A stretch of 64,000 nt of DNA from Morella rubra. Lineage: Eukaryota > Streptophyta > Magnoliopsida > Fagales > Myricaceae. The notes under the pieces were generated by a model that had not been told where the DNA came from, searched no databases, and saw nothing but the letters and a program-made list of their open reading frames with translations. Numbering within the stretch: position 1 is the stretch's first letter; every line of letters starts with the position of its first letter. The stretch is taken from the NCBI GenBank assembly GCA_003952965.2, contig CM025854.1:23282721-23346720 (forward strand), read 5' to 3'. This document shows positions 45,326 through 57,406 of this stretch, in pieces. The translations under genes and the position numbers were made by a program.

Positions 45326-48300
45326 AAGTCCAAACAGACATGGTCATTGTACCAACGAAAATGACGTCGAAAATTAAGAAGAGGAAAATGGAGGCAGAGA
45401 GGGCGTGTTCTCGTTAAAGAGGTGGGAGGAAGACAAGGCCAAAGTTGGAGGAAAAGACAAGGCCAAAGTTTTATGTTTTGAGTTAGGTACCATAACTTTC
45501 AGTGACGACCAAAAGCAAGACAAGAGAGAGATATATATGAGGAACCAATAAAGTGCTGCGTTTAAGTTTTTAACAGTTAATTTTTTTACATCTGTCTTTG
45601 ATAATATCGAAGTCTATCTATAGCATTACCTCCTTATGAGTAAAATCGCATTAGCAAACAACAGGGAGTGTTGCGTAATTGCAAAAGACTTCCTATATTC
45701 ACAAAACAACTTTTTATGTTTCCTTCCCTATGTTGGATGGATTGAAGAGTTTATACCACACAACACAAGTGGTAAAAAAAAAACACAAAAAACAGAAAAG
45801 AATCATCTCTATAATCATTTTCAAAACTGACCAAAACCCAATCGAGATCAGAAACCAGTTATCTTTGCTGATTAGATTTGATAGCCCGCATGTTTTACCC
45901 TTTTGCGTAGTTCTTGAAAGAGCTGGCTTTTAAAGAAGTCTATTAATGTGTCGTGACCCGAAAGGATTATTCAAGGCAACGAGAACTTTCCCGCTAGATG
46001 AATTCGAGTGCGCAAACAACGCGATCATAACCATATATTCAACAGGATAAGATGGATTCTATGCTGCTAGATAGATCCTAGTCACGGCTTGCATAACCCT
46101 GTAATCTTCATTTGTGGCTCTGGGACCTAAAAGGGTGAAGTTAAACCCAGCAATAAATACAAAAAGAATGTGGTCCACCAGTTCAACAATTCTTAGGAAT
46201 AGCGAGCTAGAATACACTGACCATTCACAGGGCCTTTTTCTTTCTTTCTTTTTTTTCTTCGGCATTATTCTTCTCCAAGTGTCATTTTGGCTCTATTCTT
46301 GTTTTTTTAAAACCTGGAGATTTGGAGGGTTCTGTGATATAGAAAGAAAATGAGTATTGCTGAGTTTGTCGTGGTGCTTGTCTTTAAATGCTGCAACATT
46401 CTTCACACACACAGAGAAGAAAAGGCCAGATCTATGTCTGTGTTTGATTCCGCATGTTACTGTATCCTCTGATTTATTTTAACTGCATCTTTTGTTCTTT
46501 CTTTCTTTCTCTTCTCTTCTTTCAGATGAGATTCACATTAATATGTACTCCAATTAACTCCTACGCTTAATTAATTTGGTCAATAGAGTTTAAATAATAA
46601 CAAAATGTATATGAAAAATGAATATGATTATATATATACCACTAGATCGTATTCATTTTTCAGTCGAATGGTGAATCGGACTGAAACTTCATGGTCTACT
46701 TTGCATGGCAACGACTTTCAAAAGCGACGTTGTTGGTGTAATTACAAGCTAAATGAAGAAAATATTACCCAGCAAAATCCAATTTATATATCAAGTTAAG
46801 CATTAGGGTTTATCTTTCTTCTGAATATATATATCGATTAGAAAGTTTACCATCTCACTCGAACATTTTCTTGATCTTTTAACAAATGAATATCGTTGCC
46901 AACAGAACACTGGTTACAAAAAGATTTTGACGATTCTCTATTTCCTCTCTCGTCACAAAGGCACAGCCGCCACAAGTAAGGACAACGACAGTCCCATTCC
47001 CGTACTACCTTCCAAAAGGCCCGCATCACGTGGAAACCATTTTGTTGTTTGTTCTGGCACCACTTATAATCCAACTCTCAAAAGTAAACATTTTGTGCAC
47101 AGCACAACTGTTCTTTCTTATAAAACGACATTTCTTAGGATTTGTATCGTGGATTGGATGCCCCGACCTGCCCTACCTTCTTCTCTATCTACCTGTACCA
47201 TTCTTGTCTCTTTCCTTCTTCCACCGTTTCCAACTTTTCCATCAAACGTCTTTCTTAACGATTACATATTTTATCATAATTTTGAAGAAAAAAAAAAAAA
47301 ATCACATATTTTATCACATTCGTATTCGGCGTACTGCCTAGTCTTGAATTTTGCTAAGGGGGGGGGGGTCCACGTGGGACTCAGATTTTTAAGGGGGCCA
47401 ATTAATATAGCCATAGGACATTCTCTTTCCCTGCAGGGGCAGTGTTTGGGGGCAGGCAGCTTTTTGCGGGGCTATGTAGCTCCTCCAGCGTTTTCTGCGG
47501 ACATCAACTTGCGCCAAAATTAAATGGACGTCTTGGAATAATTCTTTCTTTATATCAGGAATTAAAGACCAGAAAAGAAAGAAGGGGAAGAGGAAACAAG
47601 TTGCATACAAAACCCAATCCGTTTTGGGGGGGATTAACGTCTCTACAACCAATATAAACAACTTGATCGAATTAGAAGTAATCAATTGTCTTTTCAAAGA
47701 GAAGGACCAAAAAGATCCCTATAAAATTTCCATGTGATGAAGAAAAGAATATGTCTTGCAGTCGGGAACGAAACTAGGAATTAATTATTGAGGGCCAATT
47801 ACATAAAAAAAAGGTTTTTGAAAAGACAAAACGAATAAAATTAAAAATTCATTAAAAAAGATAAAGAATATGCTGGCTTTTAAGAGCTTTTGGAGGATTA
47901 GGGGCCATGACCCCAGCGAGCCCCACCTTGGCTTCATCTTGCTTGCAGTGGTTTTACGAGAAAAACGGTAATTAAGGTAGTTAATTGTACGTAATGTAAA
48001 TAGAAAAGCTAAGCTATCTTTGTGGCATGGTCATATAGCTACCTAGCAACTCTTTTCTACTTTTTCTTTAAGGAGGGAGGTCATAGGTTCTACTCATGAA
48101 TATGCGACATGACAATATAGTTTCTGGATTTTTTTTAAAATTTATGATTATACTAATAAGAAGAACAAGGATAATACTAAAAATTACCAACTATTTCCAA
48201 TGTTTGTTTTTACTCCAATTGAGAAAGTGTATGCTTCCGCACAATCAACACTACATGACCGTCTGTTAAAAATTTACCGGGGAAAGAGAACAACCGTCGA

Positions 48301-51300
48301 AGTTCTTCAATCATGGAGATCAAACTTCAAACATAAAATTCCAATATTTTTAACCAATGAACATGAGGAACCTCTTTAGTGAGTGCTCCCATGCAACAAA
48401 ACCTTATCTGGTTATAATTTAATCTAAAAGGACAAACCTTTCTTGTCTTTATTGGTAATCGCGTTATGAGGATATTTATAATCAAAGGAAAGCAAATAAT
48501 ACGCCAAAGAGTACAACCACAGTCTGTGATATGCAAACAGAAGGAAAAACAACAAAGCAACGACTCAAAGTTCTAAACATACACACCATTAAAGCAGTCT
48601 AATCTCGGCCTGCTTTTTTCTTTTTTTGCTGCTTTAATTCATGATGTTTTTGTCGTGTCCTTCTCGTTGCCCAGGGCCAGGGCATAAAAAGAAGAATGTC
48701 TTGGTAGTATCCTATACGAGAACCACCTCAAAGGAAGCAAGGACAATCTTTAATTAGTAATATTGTTTGGAAGATTAGCTCACCACGACGTTGGTCAAGT
48801 TGGCTAGTGAGCTATTAGATCGCGTTACGACGAAGTTTATGATCAGCCCGAGGTGGGATACATCGCTGCTTTCTGAGTATTCAAGTGATAGGTAACGGTG
48901 GACGGGTGGAGCCTAGCTATTCCATAATTACGTGCCAAGATGTTGAACGTACACAAGGGTTAATCAATCGAATAAGATCGTATCTCTTCTATTTTCTTGT
49001 CGTTTCTTTCAGCAATATAGTGCAAAACAGAAATGGGTAGAGCGGTCATGTCGGAGGGTGGAAGACGACGAGGTACTGCTTATACTGATCATACAATATC
49101 TACTACTTCTGATCATCATATCTCTTATATATCCTCTCTAGGCAGCTCTCGAATACGGCCCGGTGGATCAAATAGTACTGTCATAGATTCTTAATACATG
49201 GAAGGATTAAATTAAATTAATGTTTAGCAGTATGTGGTGATTTTGAAGAAAGCAGCTTCCATCCCATAATTTAAATCTCGACTTTCGTCGGACAATAGGT
49301 AAAGGATTGCAAGAAAATGACTTATGTCCCTGTTTTTTTTAATGTCGATGCATGTAGAGCCACGCACGTACATACATGAAAATGAACGTCTTTTGGTTTT
49401 TATTAGCGAGTTGGATAACCATAAAACAAAACAAGACAAGTGATCATATTCATAATTTGTAGCTTCTTGCCGTGTAGCAGACGTATTAAGGTAAAACTAA
49501 TTGGTTGTTGGGGCCTTGCGACCACAATAAAGGCTCATTCTGATGAATTGTCGGCACTTGATGTTTACACATTTGTTGTCCGTACTTTGTCTGGATATGA
49601 AGGGTGACTCCAATATATAATTTTCTCTTTACAAGGACAGATGTTTAGCGAGCCTTAAGCGGGTAAGGGAACTCTTTTCCAAATAGCTTTATGCCGATCA
49701 TCTCATCTTATGGCTAATTCATTTAGAATGCATTAAAATGTTTAAAAACGGTGGGTAACGTTACGTACCTGTCGATAGCAATACCTTATAAGCTATGCAA
49801 TAATAGCCCAAAATTCTAAGGGCACTGGCTCCATTCTATCAACCTATGACGCCATTTCTGGGCCTGGGCCTATACTCAATAATTTGTTTGGGCATGCACA
49901 TATATATCATCCTTCAGCTGGAACAACTGCCAGTCTGCCTCACCACCCCCCTCTCCCATGCACCAGATATATTTATTTGCACTCAAAATCTTCCATTTCC
50001 CTCTTCGTTAGGGATAATAACATAAATGTCGTGACAGGCATTTGGATGGCAACCCAATGACTTGGGAAGATTCTTCTGAGCTAGCTAGGTCCGGATCGAT
50101 CTTTAGCTCCATTGGATCCCAAAGTTTAACGCCAATCCCCATTCTTGATTCGATAGAAGCTGCTCCCTTTTCCGAACGAATTAATCCTTTTCTCTTTTCA
50201 CTCGATGAGTTTATTGAACATCTCAAGAACGTTTTCCCAATTATCATTGATGTGAAACAGATCATGAAGAGTCGTCAACTTTTGAAGGCACGAGACGCAT
50301 TCATGAAGTGGAATCGTGATCATTGCAAAGGGTCGTGTCGGCCAAGAACATTCCACGGCCAGAAACCATCTGCCGACCCATCTCGGTCTTGCTTTTCGCA
50401 TTGATACTTGAACGACTCTTAGTATTCCGACTTATATCCATTATCTCCGAAGTGCACCTGTCGATGTAGGCTGTACGCTTCGTGACTTTTGGGCGTATCG
50501 TAAGAAAATCCATCGACATGATCCTTAGCTAGCTGTGCGTGAGTGTTGTCCAACTTGCACGCTAGCTGGTCAGGAAATTGCCGATCATGCGCTCTGTTTT
50601 TCCACCAGGTTCACGTGAACAAACAAATTCGCGGTGTGTGACCACTAGAGCCTAGCCTAATAGTTGGGAGGCCATTTTCATATGCTCCCCTATAACGCTA
50701 GCCTAGCTAATAGTTAAAAGGTCTCTTTCATATGCTCGATTTACCAAATTTGAGTTACATAGATGTGGAGTTGATGAGCCTTCCATTTAAGTGAGTTCTA
50801 GACCGACCGCGTAAGCGGCCTTGTGCGCACCAATCATAGCTTCATCCTTGCTCTAAGGATACCTGGATTAGTGTCGGTGGAGATCCAACATGGACCCCTC
50901 CATGGACTTTTTGAACAACTCCATTAGATCCGCATTTCTATATTAACCCTGAGGCATTAAATATGGTACTATTGCTTTGTACAAGATCAATAACAGTTTT
51001 GTTCATGAGCGTGCTTAGGACAATGTTTTAAGAAGCATTCAATTTGTTCTTTTCAGCAAATAATCCATCGTATTTCTTTTGAAACGTCAATTTCTAATAT
51101 TGGATACAGCAATTTCCTTGAGCCCTCGTCCATAGTAATGGAATGAATAGTTACTCTAGGGCCTTAAACGTCTAGAACTTTATGGTACTAATTAGTGACT
51201 ATCCTAAACGCAGTACTGGACTTGAAGTTTAAGCCTCAATATTGGGATTTGAACTTTCGTCTAATTAGGATACTCGGTCGAAGTAGGCAGGGTTTCAGTA

Positions 51301-51942
51301 AATAAAGAGATGGAAATGGGAATCTGCCCTTTATTGCTAAACTAATTGTATCCACCAAAAATCTCGTACCAACTCATCCGCACTTTCTTTTTCTTTTTTT
51401 CTAACTATCCGGACCATCGTACACGCAACTTGCTCGTTTACACTTCCAATTACGTGACTGGACTTTTCATTTCCCCTAATCTTGATCCAGATAATTTTGT
51501 GTTCTTGGGTCGGGCTTTGCGTCTTATCTTGCTTGCTCGATGAACATGCATGACCCAAAGTATTAGGCCACCTCTGACACAAGAAGCAGGCTGACTCGAG
51601 TCCCGTTTGTCTTGCCTTAGACTAATGCTAACAAGTAGAACTAAGGCCTAGCCCAACTCAGCTCGATGGTGCTCTTTTTTCTTAAGCATACGAACTGTCG
51701 CAGATGATCTTCATCCTCAATCCAGAGTTCTGTCTTCTTCTATTTATTTATTTTTGTCCAACTTCAATCAATAAAAATAGAATTTATGAAATCCTATTTT
51801 TTATAGGCAATATATATGCTCCAGAAAGTGAAAGATTGTGTATTAGACTTGACTAAAAAGAACGAAAGATGGTTTTATTGAGAAGCACAATTGAAATCAT
51901 CAAGCATCGGTAAGGATGTCCTGAACATCAAATCAAGACACT
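45326..51942. other. Intergenic region between GA20-oxidase and the carboxylesterase pair
   Basis: It begins with the GA20-oxidase 3' flank and ends with the 3' flank of the minus-strand carboxylesterase. The open frames at 46927-47523 (198 codons) and 50042-50404 (120 codons) are the longest. Neither shows a domain I recognise. The second overlaps an 85-codon frame on the other strand and could be a decayed exon. Poly-G near 47359-47367 and several AT-rich stretches are present. Confidence 0.5.
45547..45552 (+). terminator. Candidate polyadenylation signal of the GA20-oxidase gene
   Basis: AATAAA lies 222 bases after the stop codon, on the coding strand, in an AT-rich context. It is placed plausibly for a plant near-upstream element; plant poly(A) signals are loose, so this is tentative. 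Confidence 0.4.
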
Positions 51943-52953
51943 TCAAGAGTGTATGAAACTCTTACATATGGAAAACAGAGCATTGGCCTTCGAAGGTTCC
52001 TTCAATTCCACCCCATGAAAATCTCCTCCGCCAAAATGATCCACCACCTGTACGCCCTTCTCCTCCAACATCTTCACCAATTCAATCTGACGGTCAAACA
52101 ATGGGTCCCCATACGAACCACTCACCAGAACCCTCCATCCCAGCACCCTGATTTTTTCCAAGAGCGTGGACTCCCCGCACACCCTTGGATTGCAATACTC
52201 GTGATCACGGTCAGCCCCAACTGGCAAGGACAACTCCCACATAAGATCACTTACACATGGTGGCAAAACTGGGTCATCGAGAAGCCTCAACTCTGACCCA
52301 GTCCTCTGGATCCCACCGAAGAACGGTTGTTGCAATATCAGCCCTCCGATCTTCAACGGCTGAAGATTGTCAACTTCATCAGCCGCGCGTAGTCCTGCGT
52401 GGTAGGCAATGTTACCACCAGCACTACTACCCATGATAAAACACTTGGAAAAATCCGCGTATCTTCTCAACCAATCTTCTTGGCCCGTTTTGATCCAGTG
52501 TAGCGCTTCCATGGCATCATCATAAGCTGCTGGAAGCCGATGCTCCGGGGCAAGCCGGTACTCGACCGATATGATGATCGCACTGATTTCGGTGGCCATG
52601 TGGACGCAAAAATCATGAAAAATAGATGAGGCTGCACTGAACATGATAAACCCTCCCCCATGGTACCAAACTATGAGGGGTAGCTTAGTGGCTGAGGAAT
52701 TGTGAAGTGCTTCCCGGGGTAGATATATTCTGAGCCAGGTGTTGTTTGATTGGTTGATGGGGATATCTTTAGAGAGAACTGGAATGGGAAGGCTAAGATC
52801 AGAGGCGGGTGGGCTTTCGGAGACTTCGAGTAGGCGAGTCAGCTTACCTTCAGGGTTAAGGACGATTTGAAGTCGCTGGTAGGCATCCATGGAAGAATTG
52901 AGGGCTGCAGACTGCAGTTTGTGCTGATCTTTTGCTACTTGTAGGTCTTCCAT
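51943..52953 (-). CDS. Carboxylesterase (CXE, alpha/beta hydrolase-3), intronless
   Basis: A single-exon 336-aa serine hydrolase of the plant CXE family, the group that includes kiwifruit CXE1 and, more distantly, the gibberellin receptor GID1. Such enzymes hydrolyse short acyl esters of small molecules; this one's substrate cannot be read from sequence. The oxyanion-hole motif HGGG is at 98-101, nucleophile Ser177 is in GSSAGG, catalytic Asp283 is in GDPLFD and His313 is in DFHG. All four are present, so activity is expected. EYRLAPEHRLPAAYDDAMEA and ADRDHEYCNP are typical of the CXE1-like subgroup. No signal peptide is visible, and these enzymes are usually cytosolic. The next gene, 434 bases away on the same strand, is a paralogue, so the pair arose by tandem duplication. 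Confidence 0.95.
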   Translation of the reverse strand: MEDLQVAKDQHKLQSAALNSSMDAYQRLQIVLNPEGKLTRLLEVSESPPASDLSLPIPVLSKDIPINQSNNTWLRIYLPREALHNSSATKLPLIVWYHGGGFIMFSAASSIFHDFCVHMATEISAIIISVEYRLAPEHRLPAAYDDAMEALHWIKTGQEDWLRRYADFSKCFIMGSSAGGNIAYHAGLRAADEVDNLQPLKIGGLILQQPFFGGIQRTGSELRLLDDPVLPPCVSDLMWELSLPVGADRDHEYCNPRVCGESTLLEKIRVLGWRVLVSGSYGDPLFDRQIELVKMLEEKGVQVVDHFGGGDFHGVELKEPSKANALFSICKSFIHS

Positions 52954-53386
52954 TAAGACATCCGTGACTTATAATTAAAGATTCTAATTATTTGCTAGGT
53001 GACAAAATTAATCTTATGTTCGAGATATATATAAGAAAGAAGAGACAAGTTTGGTAGCCTTTCTATTACCCACTTGTTTTACAATACAACAGTCAGAATT
53101 TTTATTTTTTTTTCTTTTCAATACATACTATTTAGTTACCAATAATACAATATGCTTTATGGAAAGTTTATTGGATAATAACAATATTTAAAGTCAACAT
53201 AAACTTCATTATATTAAACAAGATACAATTATCAGAACAAGACAAACAACAGAGGACTGTGTTTTGAAGAACCATGGAGAATATTATGCTTTTTCAGATT
53301 ATTCTATGATCATATGATTCGTATCTACAAGACAACATCGCCTAAGAGACAGCACAATGATTCGACAAGAGCCCCACCATTTGTCT

Positions 53387-54544
53387 TCAGGCAGCCAATG
53401 AAGATGACATGAAATTTTTTAGGACCACATGGAAGGCCTTGGCTTTGGAAGGTTCGAAAATCTCTACCCCGTGGTAATCACCCTCACGAAATTTGCTCAC
53501 CACTACTGCACCCTTCTCCTCCATCAACTTTACCAGCTGAATCTGACAGTCGATCAGCGGGTCCCCATCACAGCCCGGCACGAAGACCCTCCACCCCAGC
53601 AACTTGATATTCTCCAATAGTCTATATCCACCACCCACCGTTGGATTGCAATACTCGTGGTCTCGATCAGCAATTGGCAAGGCCAATTCCCACATTAAAT
53701 CAGAAACACTCTGTGGCAAGACTGGGTCGCTGTCACCGACTCTCAACTCTGAGGGAGTCCTCTGGGACCCTCCAAAGAACGGTTGATGCAATATGAGCCC
53801 TTTGATTCTTAGAGGCTTTAGACTATCAGCTTCCGCGGCTGCACGTAATCCTCCATGGTAGGCTATGTTACCGCCTGCACTAGTGCCCATGATGTAAATG
53901 TTAGAGAAGTCGGCATAATTTCTTAGCCAGTCATCTTGGTTGGTTTTGATCCAGTGTAACGCTTCCACAGCATCATCATAAGCAGCTGGCAGTCGGTGCT
54001 CTGGAGTAAGGCGGTAGCCGACCGATACGATGATTATATTGAGCTCGATAGCGATGTTCCCACAGAAATCATGGAAGCCAGATGAATTTGGACTATAGAG
54101 GATGAACCCTCCCCCATGGAAGTAGAATATGAGAGGCAGTTTGGTAGAAGAGGAAGTATCAAGTGCCTGCCTGGGTAGGAATATTCTCACCCCGGTGCTG
54201 TTCGCATGGTTCAGAGCAACGTCTTTGGAGAGAAACGGTGTGGGTTGGTTAGGATCAGGTGAGGCAGGAGTGGTTGGGATCTGACGGTGTCGTGTGAGCG
54301 TTCCGTCGGCATTGAGAACAATTTGGAGGCGTTGGTAGGGATCAACAGCGGGATGCGAAGGAGGAGGGGTCTGATCTGACATCGTGGATGAGCTAGGATT
54401 GGACTGTGACTGTGAAACGAGCCTGGATAACAGAGAGATCTCTCCCTGTGTAAGGAGGCCGTAGGGTTGGACTGTGGCTGTGTAATGAGGTGGGAATAAC
54501 GAGATCGCTATTAGACGAAGAAGCTTACTCTGAAGAAAGGTCAA
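53387..54544 (-). CDS. Carboxylesterase (CXE), tandem paralogue
   Basis: A second intronless CXE esterase, clearly a duplicate of the gene at 51943-52953 (PYQRLQIVLN, YDDA-EALHWIKT and DHEYCNP shared). The open frame could start at 54544 (385 aa), but the family-like start is Met55 at 54382, giving 331 aa beginning MSDQTPPPSHPAVDPYQRLQ. The extra 54 codons are probably 5' UTR, although they contain a hydrophobic stretch. In the 331-aa numbering, HGGG is at 89-92, Ser168 is in GTSAGG, Asp274 is in GDPLID and His304 is in DYHG. The usual acidic residue before YRL(A)PEHR is glycine here (VGYRLTPEHR), an uncommon change beside a conserved motif. The substrate is unknown. Confidence 0.93.
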   Translation of the reverse strand: MTFLQSKLLRLIAISLFPPHYTATVQPYGLLTQGEISLLSRLVSQSQSNPSSSTMSDQTPPPSHPAVDPYQRLQIVLNADGTLTRHRQIPTTPASPDPNQPTPFLSKDVALNHANSTGVRIFLPRQALDTSSSTKLPLIFYFHGGGFILYSPNSSGFHDFCGNIAIELNIIIVSVGYRLTPEHRLPAAYDDAVEALHWIKTNQDDWLRNYADFSNIYIMGTSAGGNIAYHGGLRAAAEADSLKPLRIKGLILHQPFFGGSQRTPSELRVGDSDPVLPQSVSDLMWELALPIADRDHEYCNPTVGGGYRLLENIKLLGWRVFVPGCDGDPLIDCQIQLVKLMEEKGAVVVSKFREGDYHGVEIFEPSKAKAFHVVLKNFMSSSLAA

Positions 54545-55538
54545 TCTGCATCATGTAGGGCTGACTTTCGACATCATTTGACGTTTAGTTGAGAATCACC
54601 GTTGGCCACAAAATTTGCCGTGAACGGGGACGAGTACAATAACTTTTAAGTCGTGGAATTCACTCCTTTTTTTTTCTTTTTTCTTTTTCGTTTTGTTTCA
54701 GATAATATTTAAGAGTGTATAGAAAGTTTCGATTAGATGCACATGGGCTGGTAGCTGAATTAAGGCATAAAATTACATTTAACTGAATGTTTGGTTTTGG
54801 TATTTTTCAGTTTTGAAGAATTTTTTAAATTTTTTAACTTGGATTATGTTATTAAAAATTATTTATTTTATTTTAACTGATTTTTAGCTCAAAATCTCAC
54901 TATAAATAACCCATAACCCCCTAGATTCCAGGCCATACATCGAGGGTGCGATTAGACATGGTGGACAATGTGTTATGAGATGGGATTGGGTTCTTGTTTG
55001 CGCTGCTTCTTTCGCTGTCTCTGAACAATTCTCAGATTGGACTGAGAAATGGTTGGTGCTATAGCTTTAGATGTTTTCTTTGTCGTTAGGTGACCTTTTT
55101 AGCTTTATGATATTCCCATATATTTTGAGTTGAGATTAGATAGACACGGGCGGTCGCTGGGACTTTTCAGACAAGAATCTTACCAAGAATGAACAGGACG
55201 GCTGATTGGTTTTAAGTGAGTCTAGTGTAAGGTATGCCCCTAGATTATAGGAACATCAATTAGATTAGAATTGAGTTTGATGATTGGGTTCTTGTTAGCC
55301 TCTCGCTGTCTCTGAACAAAATTAAATTGAATTAATACTTCTTAGCATTATTCTAAGTGAGTCTTCGTTAGCTGATTTGGTTACTTGCAGTAATTAGATA
55401 ATCAAAATAATAGCATCATTCCAATAAATTCATGCTTACTTTATTAATGAATTAACTTTTTAACTTAAATTCTTAAAAAATTAAATTATAACAGTCAATT
55501 TTTCTAACCTACATCACACTCATGTCTAAAATGATGAG

Positions 55539-56011
55539 ATGATAATGTTAGTAGATGAATCTTTCAAAATTGATTATTTTTATTATAATGTAGATAAAGC
55601 ATTATCTTCTATGTATGATAGATTTGAACTGTTTTCAAAGTATGATGACATATTCAATTTTTTGTTTGGTCTTGAAAAATTAAGATCTTTTGATGGTTCC
55701 CAAAAAAAAATTGTCTTGAAATTACACTAGATTGTTTTCCATTTTACTGCATATAAAATACTAGTTACTTGCTTGTAAAAAGAAGTTTTTTCAAAACTAA
55801 AGAATATAAAAAATTATTTACTAACAATTACTTTTCAAGATAAATTAAACATTTTAGCAATTTTATTTATTAAAACTGATTTATTAAGTAAACTTGAATA
55901 TAAAAGTTTAATTAGTAATATTACATCTAAAATAAATAAATTTATGATTAAATTTTAAATTTTTTAAACCGAAATGCCTCATTTCGTGCCAAAAATGTCG
56001 AGCCGCCGCTG
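55539..56011 (+). pseudogene. hAT transposase C-terminal remnant with 3' terminal repeat
   Basis: Two frames are readable. The first (55539-55730) encodes FKIDYFYYNVDKALSSMYDR, as in ZMYM/TTF-type hAT transposases. After a frame change, about 55780-55958 encodes KVFSKLK-like, then QDKLNILAILFIKTDLL and a stop, the classic hAT dimerisation tail. Fifty bases on, AGCCGCCGCTG (56001-56011) resembles the inverse of the hAT terminus CAGNGGCGG and probably marks the element's 3' end. The 5' part is missing and the frame is broken, so it is inactive. Confidence 0.75.
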
Positions 56012-57021
56012 ACACAGCCTAGTTTCACACGCTCCAATCAACTATATTCTATCAAGGAATTTCTAGCTTTTCGTTGATATATTGGACTTGGACTTGGAAA
56101 CTCAATGGCAAAGAATACAGATCCCAAGCTATAGGGCTCTTCCTGGCTGGGCAGAACATTGGAAACTCCAGGCTACGACACCGAAGCCCAATGCCCAATA
56201 CAATCCTCAAGCCAACTAACGTGGGCCGACTTTCTTATTTGGGTGAAGCCCAGTGCGATTATCAACTGCTCGTGGGATTCACAGTCGGACCAGTACATTA
56301 TTCAAGAGGGTCATTCCGTCATTCTATCCCTCAGTGTACTCTATCTTCACCATTGTGTATGGTTTAAGAGAAGACAATTTATGCGACCTATCAAACCAGG
56401 AGGAGGAGATAGTGACGGATATTTTTATGTTCACAGTTAATTTTTTTAAGGTAATGTTTTGATAGAGTTAATAAAAAAGAGCAGATAGTCCATGCTACAT
56501 AATCTTGTTGTACTTTATTTTCGACAAACCAAAAGTATTATTCTCAAGCCGTTTCCATGGACCAAGCGATCTATCAACTGCCAAAAAAAAAAAAAAAAAC
56601 AGATATTACAAACTCTCATAAAATCCAGATCATGATAGCAAATTTTGACGGCCTCGAATGGGTTGGTGATTTATTCGCCCCAATGAAACTATGATGGAGA
56701 CTTGTTGGCCCCACATGCAGCACAATGGGGCTGGTTGGTTGGCATGACATACCACCCAACTGAGCGGAGGAAAGTCAACTTATAAACAAAGTTTCTTCAT
56801 TGTTGAGAGTACTCGCACTCATAAGGCCATAAATACTTGCACCCTTAAGAATGACATTACATTTGTATCTACAAAAAGCTGGATTTGTTAGGAATTAAAA
56901 GATCATCTTGTCCAATTTCAAAACCGAGGAGAGTGCTTGGGGAATTCTCTAACCTTTCTCTTTTATTTTTAATAGAAGATTCTTTGTAAAGGTTTCTAAT
57001 TAGCATATATGACTGTGAGTA

Positions 57022-57089
57022 CTTTAAGTGATGCTACCAGCAAACACTACACGTTCTTTAAGTGATACTACCAGCAAACACTACACGTT
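57022..57089. repeat. Perfect-length 34-bp tandem duplication
   Basis: CTTTAAGTGATGCTACCAGC and the following 14 bases (57022-57055) are repeated immediately at 57056-57089 with a single G/A difference. Non-coding; probably a recent slippage or repair duplication. Confidence 0.92.
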
Positions 57090-57406
57090 AATTGACTCTC
57101 ACGTAAGAGCACGCAAACTCACTCCACGTCTACGTACGAGTTGACTTGACAAGGTAGCAATTCACCATTTTCGTTTCCCAGGGCCTAGCCAGTACTTCAA
57201 GAGGTTACTGTGGCAACCATGGCAAGAATTGTCGGTTGCATTTGAAACCAAAAACAGTTCATGGGAGGCAACAAGCTAGAACTCAATTTGAATGAGGGTC
57301 ATTGATCTCATATGGCCTAGGGATGAACTTCGTTATGGACTACCAGACACAAGCCTCTTGGCCGTCCCTCGGCTTCTGAAGTACCAATCTTATAGTGATT
57401 TGAACC

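Larger units (their letters stand above)
54545..57406. other. Intergenic region upstream of the CXE pair, with repeats and an hAT tail
   Basis: It includes the promoter of the second esterase next to 54545. A phrase GATTGGGTTCTTGTT plus TCGCTGTCTCTGAACAA occurs near 54984-55029 and again near 55281-55320, a diverged local repeat. The hAT transposase tail (55539-56011) and a 34-bp tandem repeat (57022-57089) are listed separately. No host gene is seen. Confidence 0.5.

Noticed and set aside
46927-47523. 198-codon plus-strand open frame
   Set aside because: The longest frame in its region, but composition is irregular, no domain or splice context is recognisable, and poly-A and poly-G runs fall inside it.
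49034-49073. Possible first exon MGRAVMSEGGRRR followed by a GT
   Set aside because: Only 13 codons, no downstream exon in frame, and the resemblance to a MADS start is superficial.
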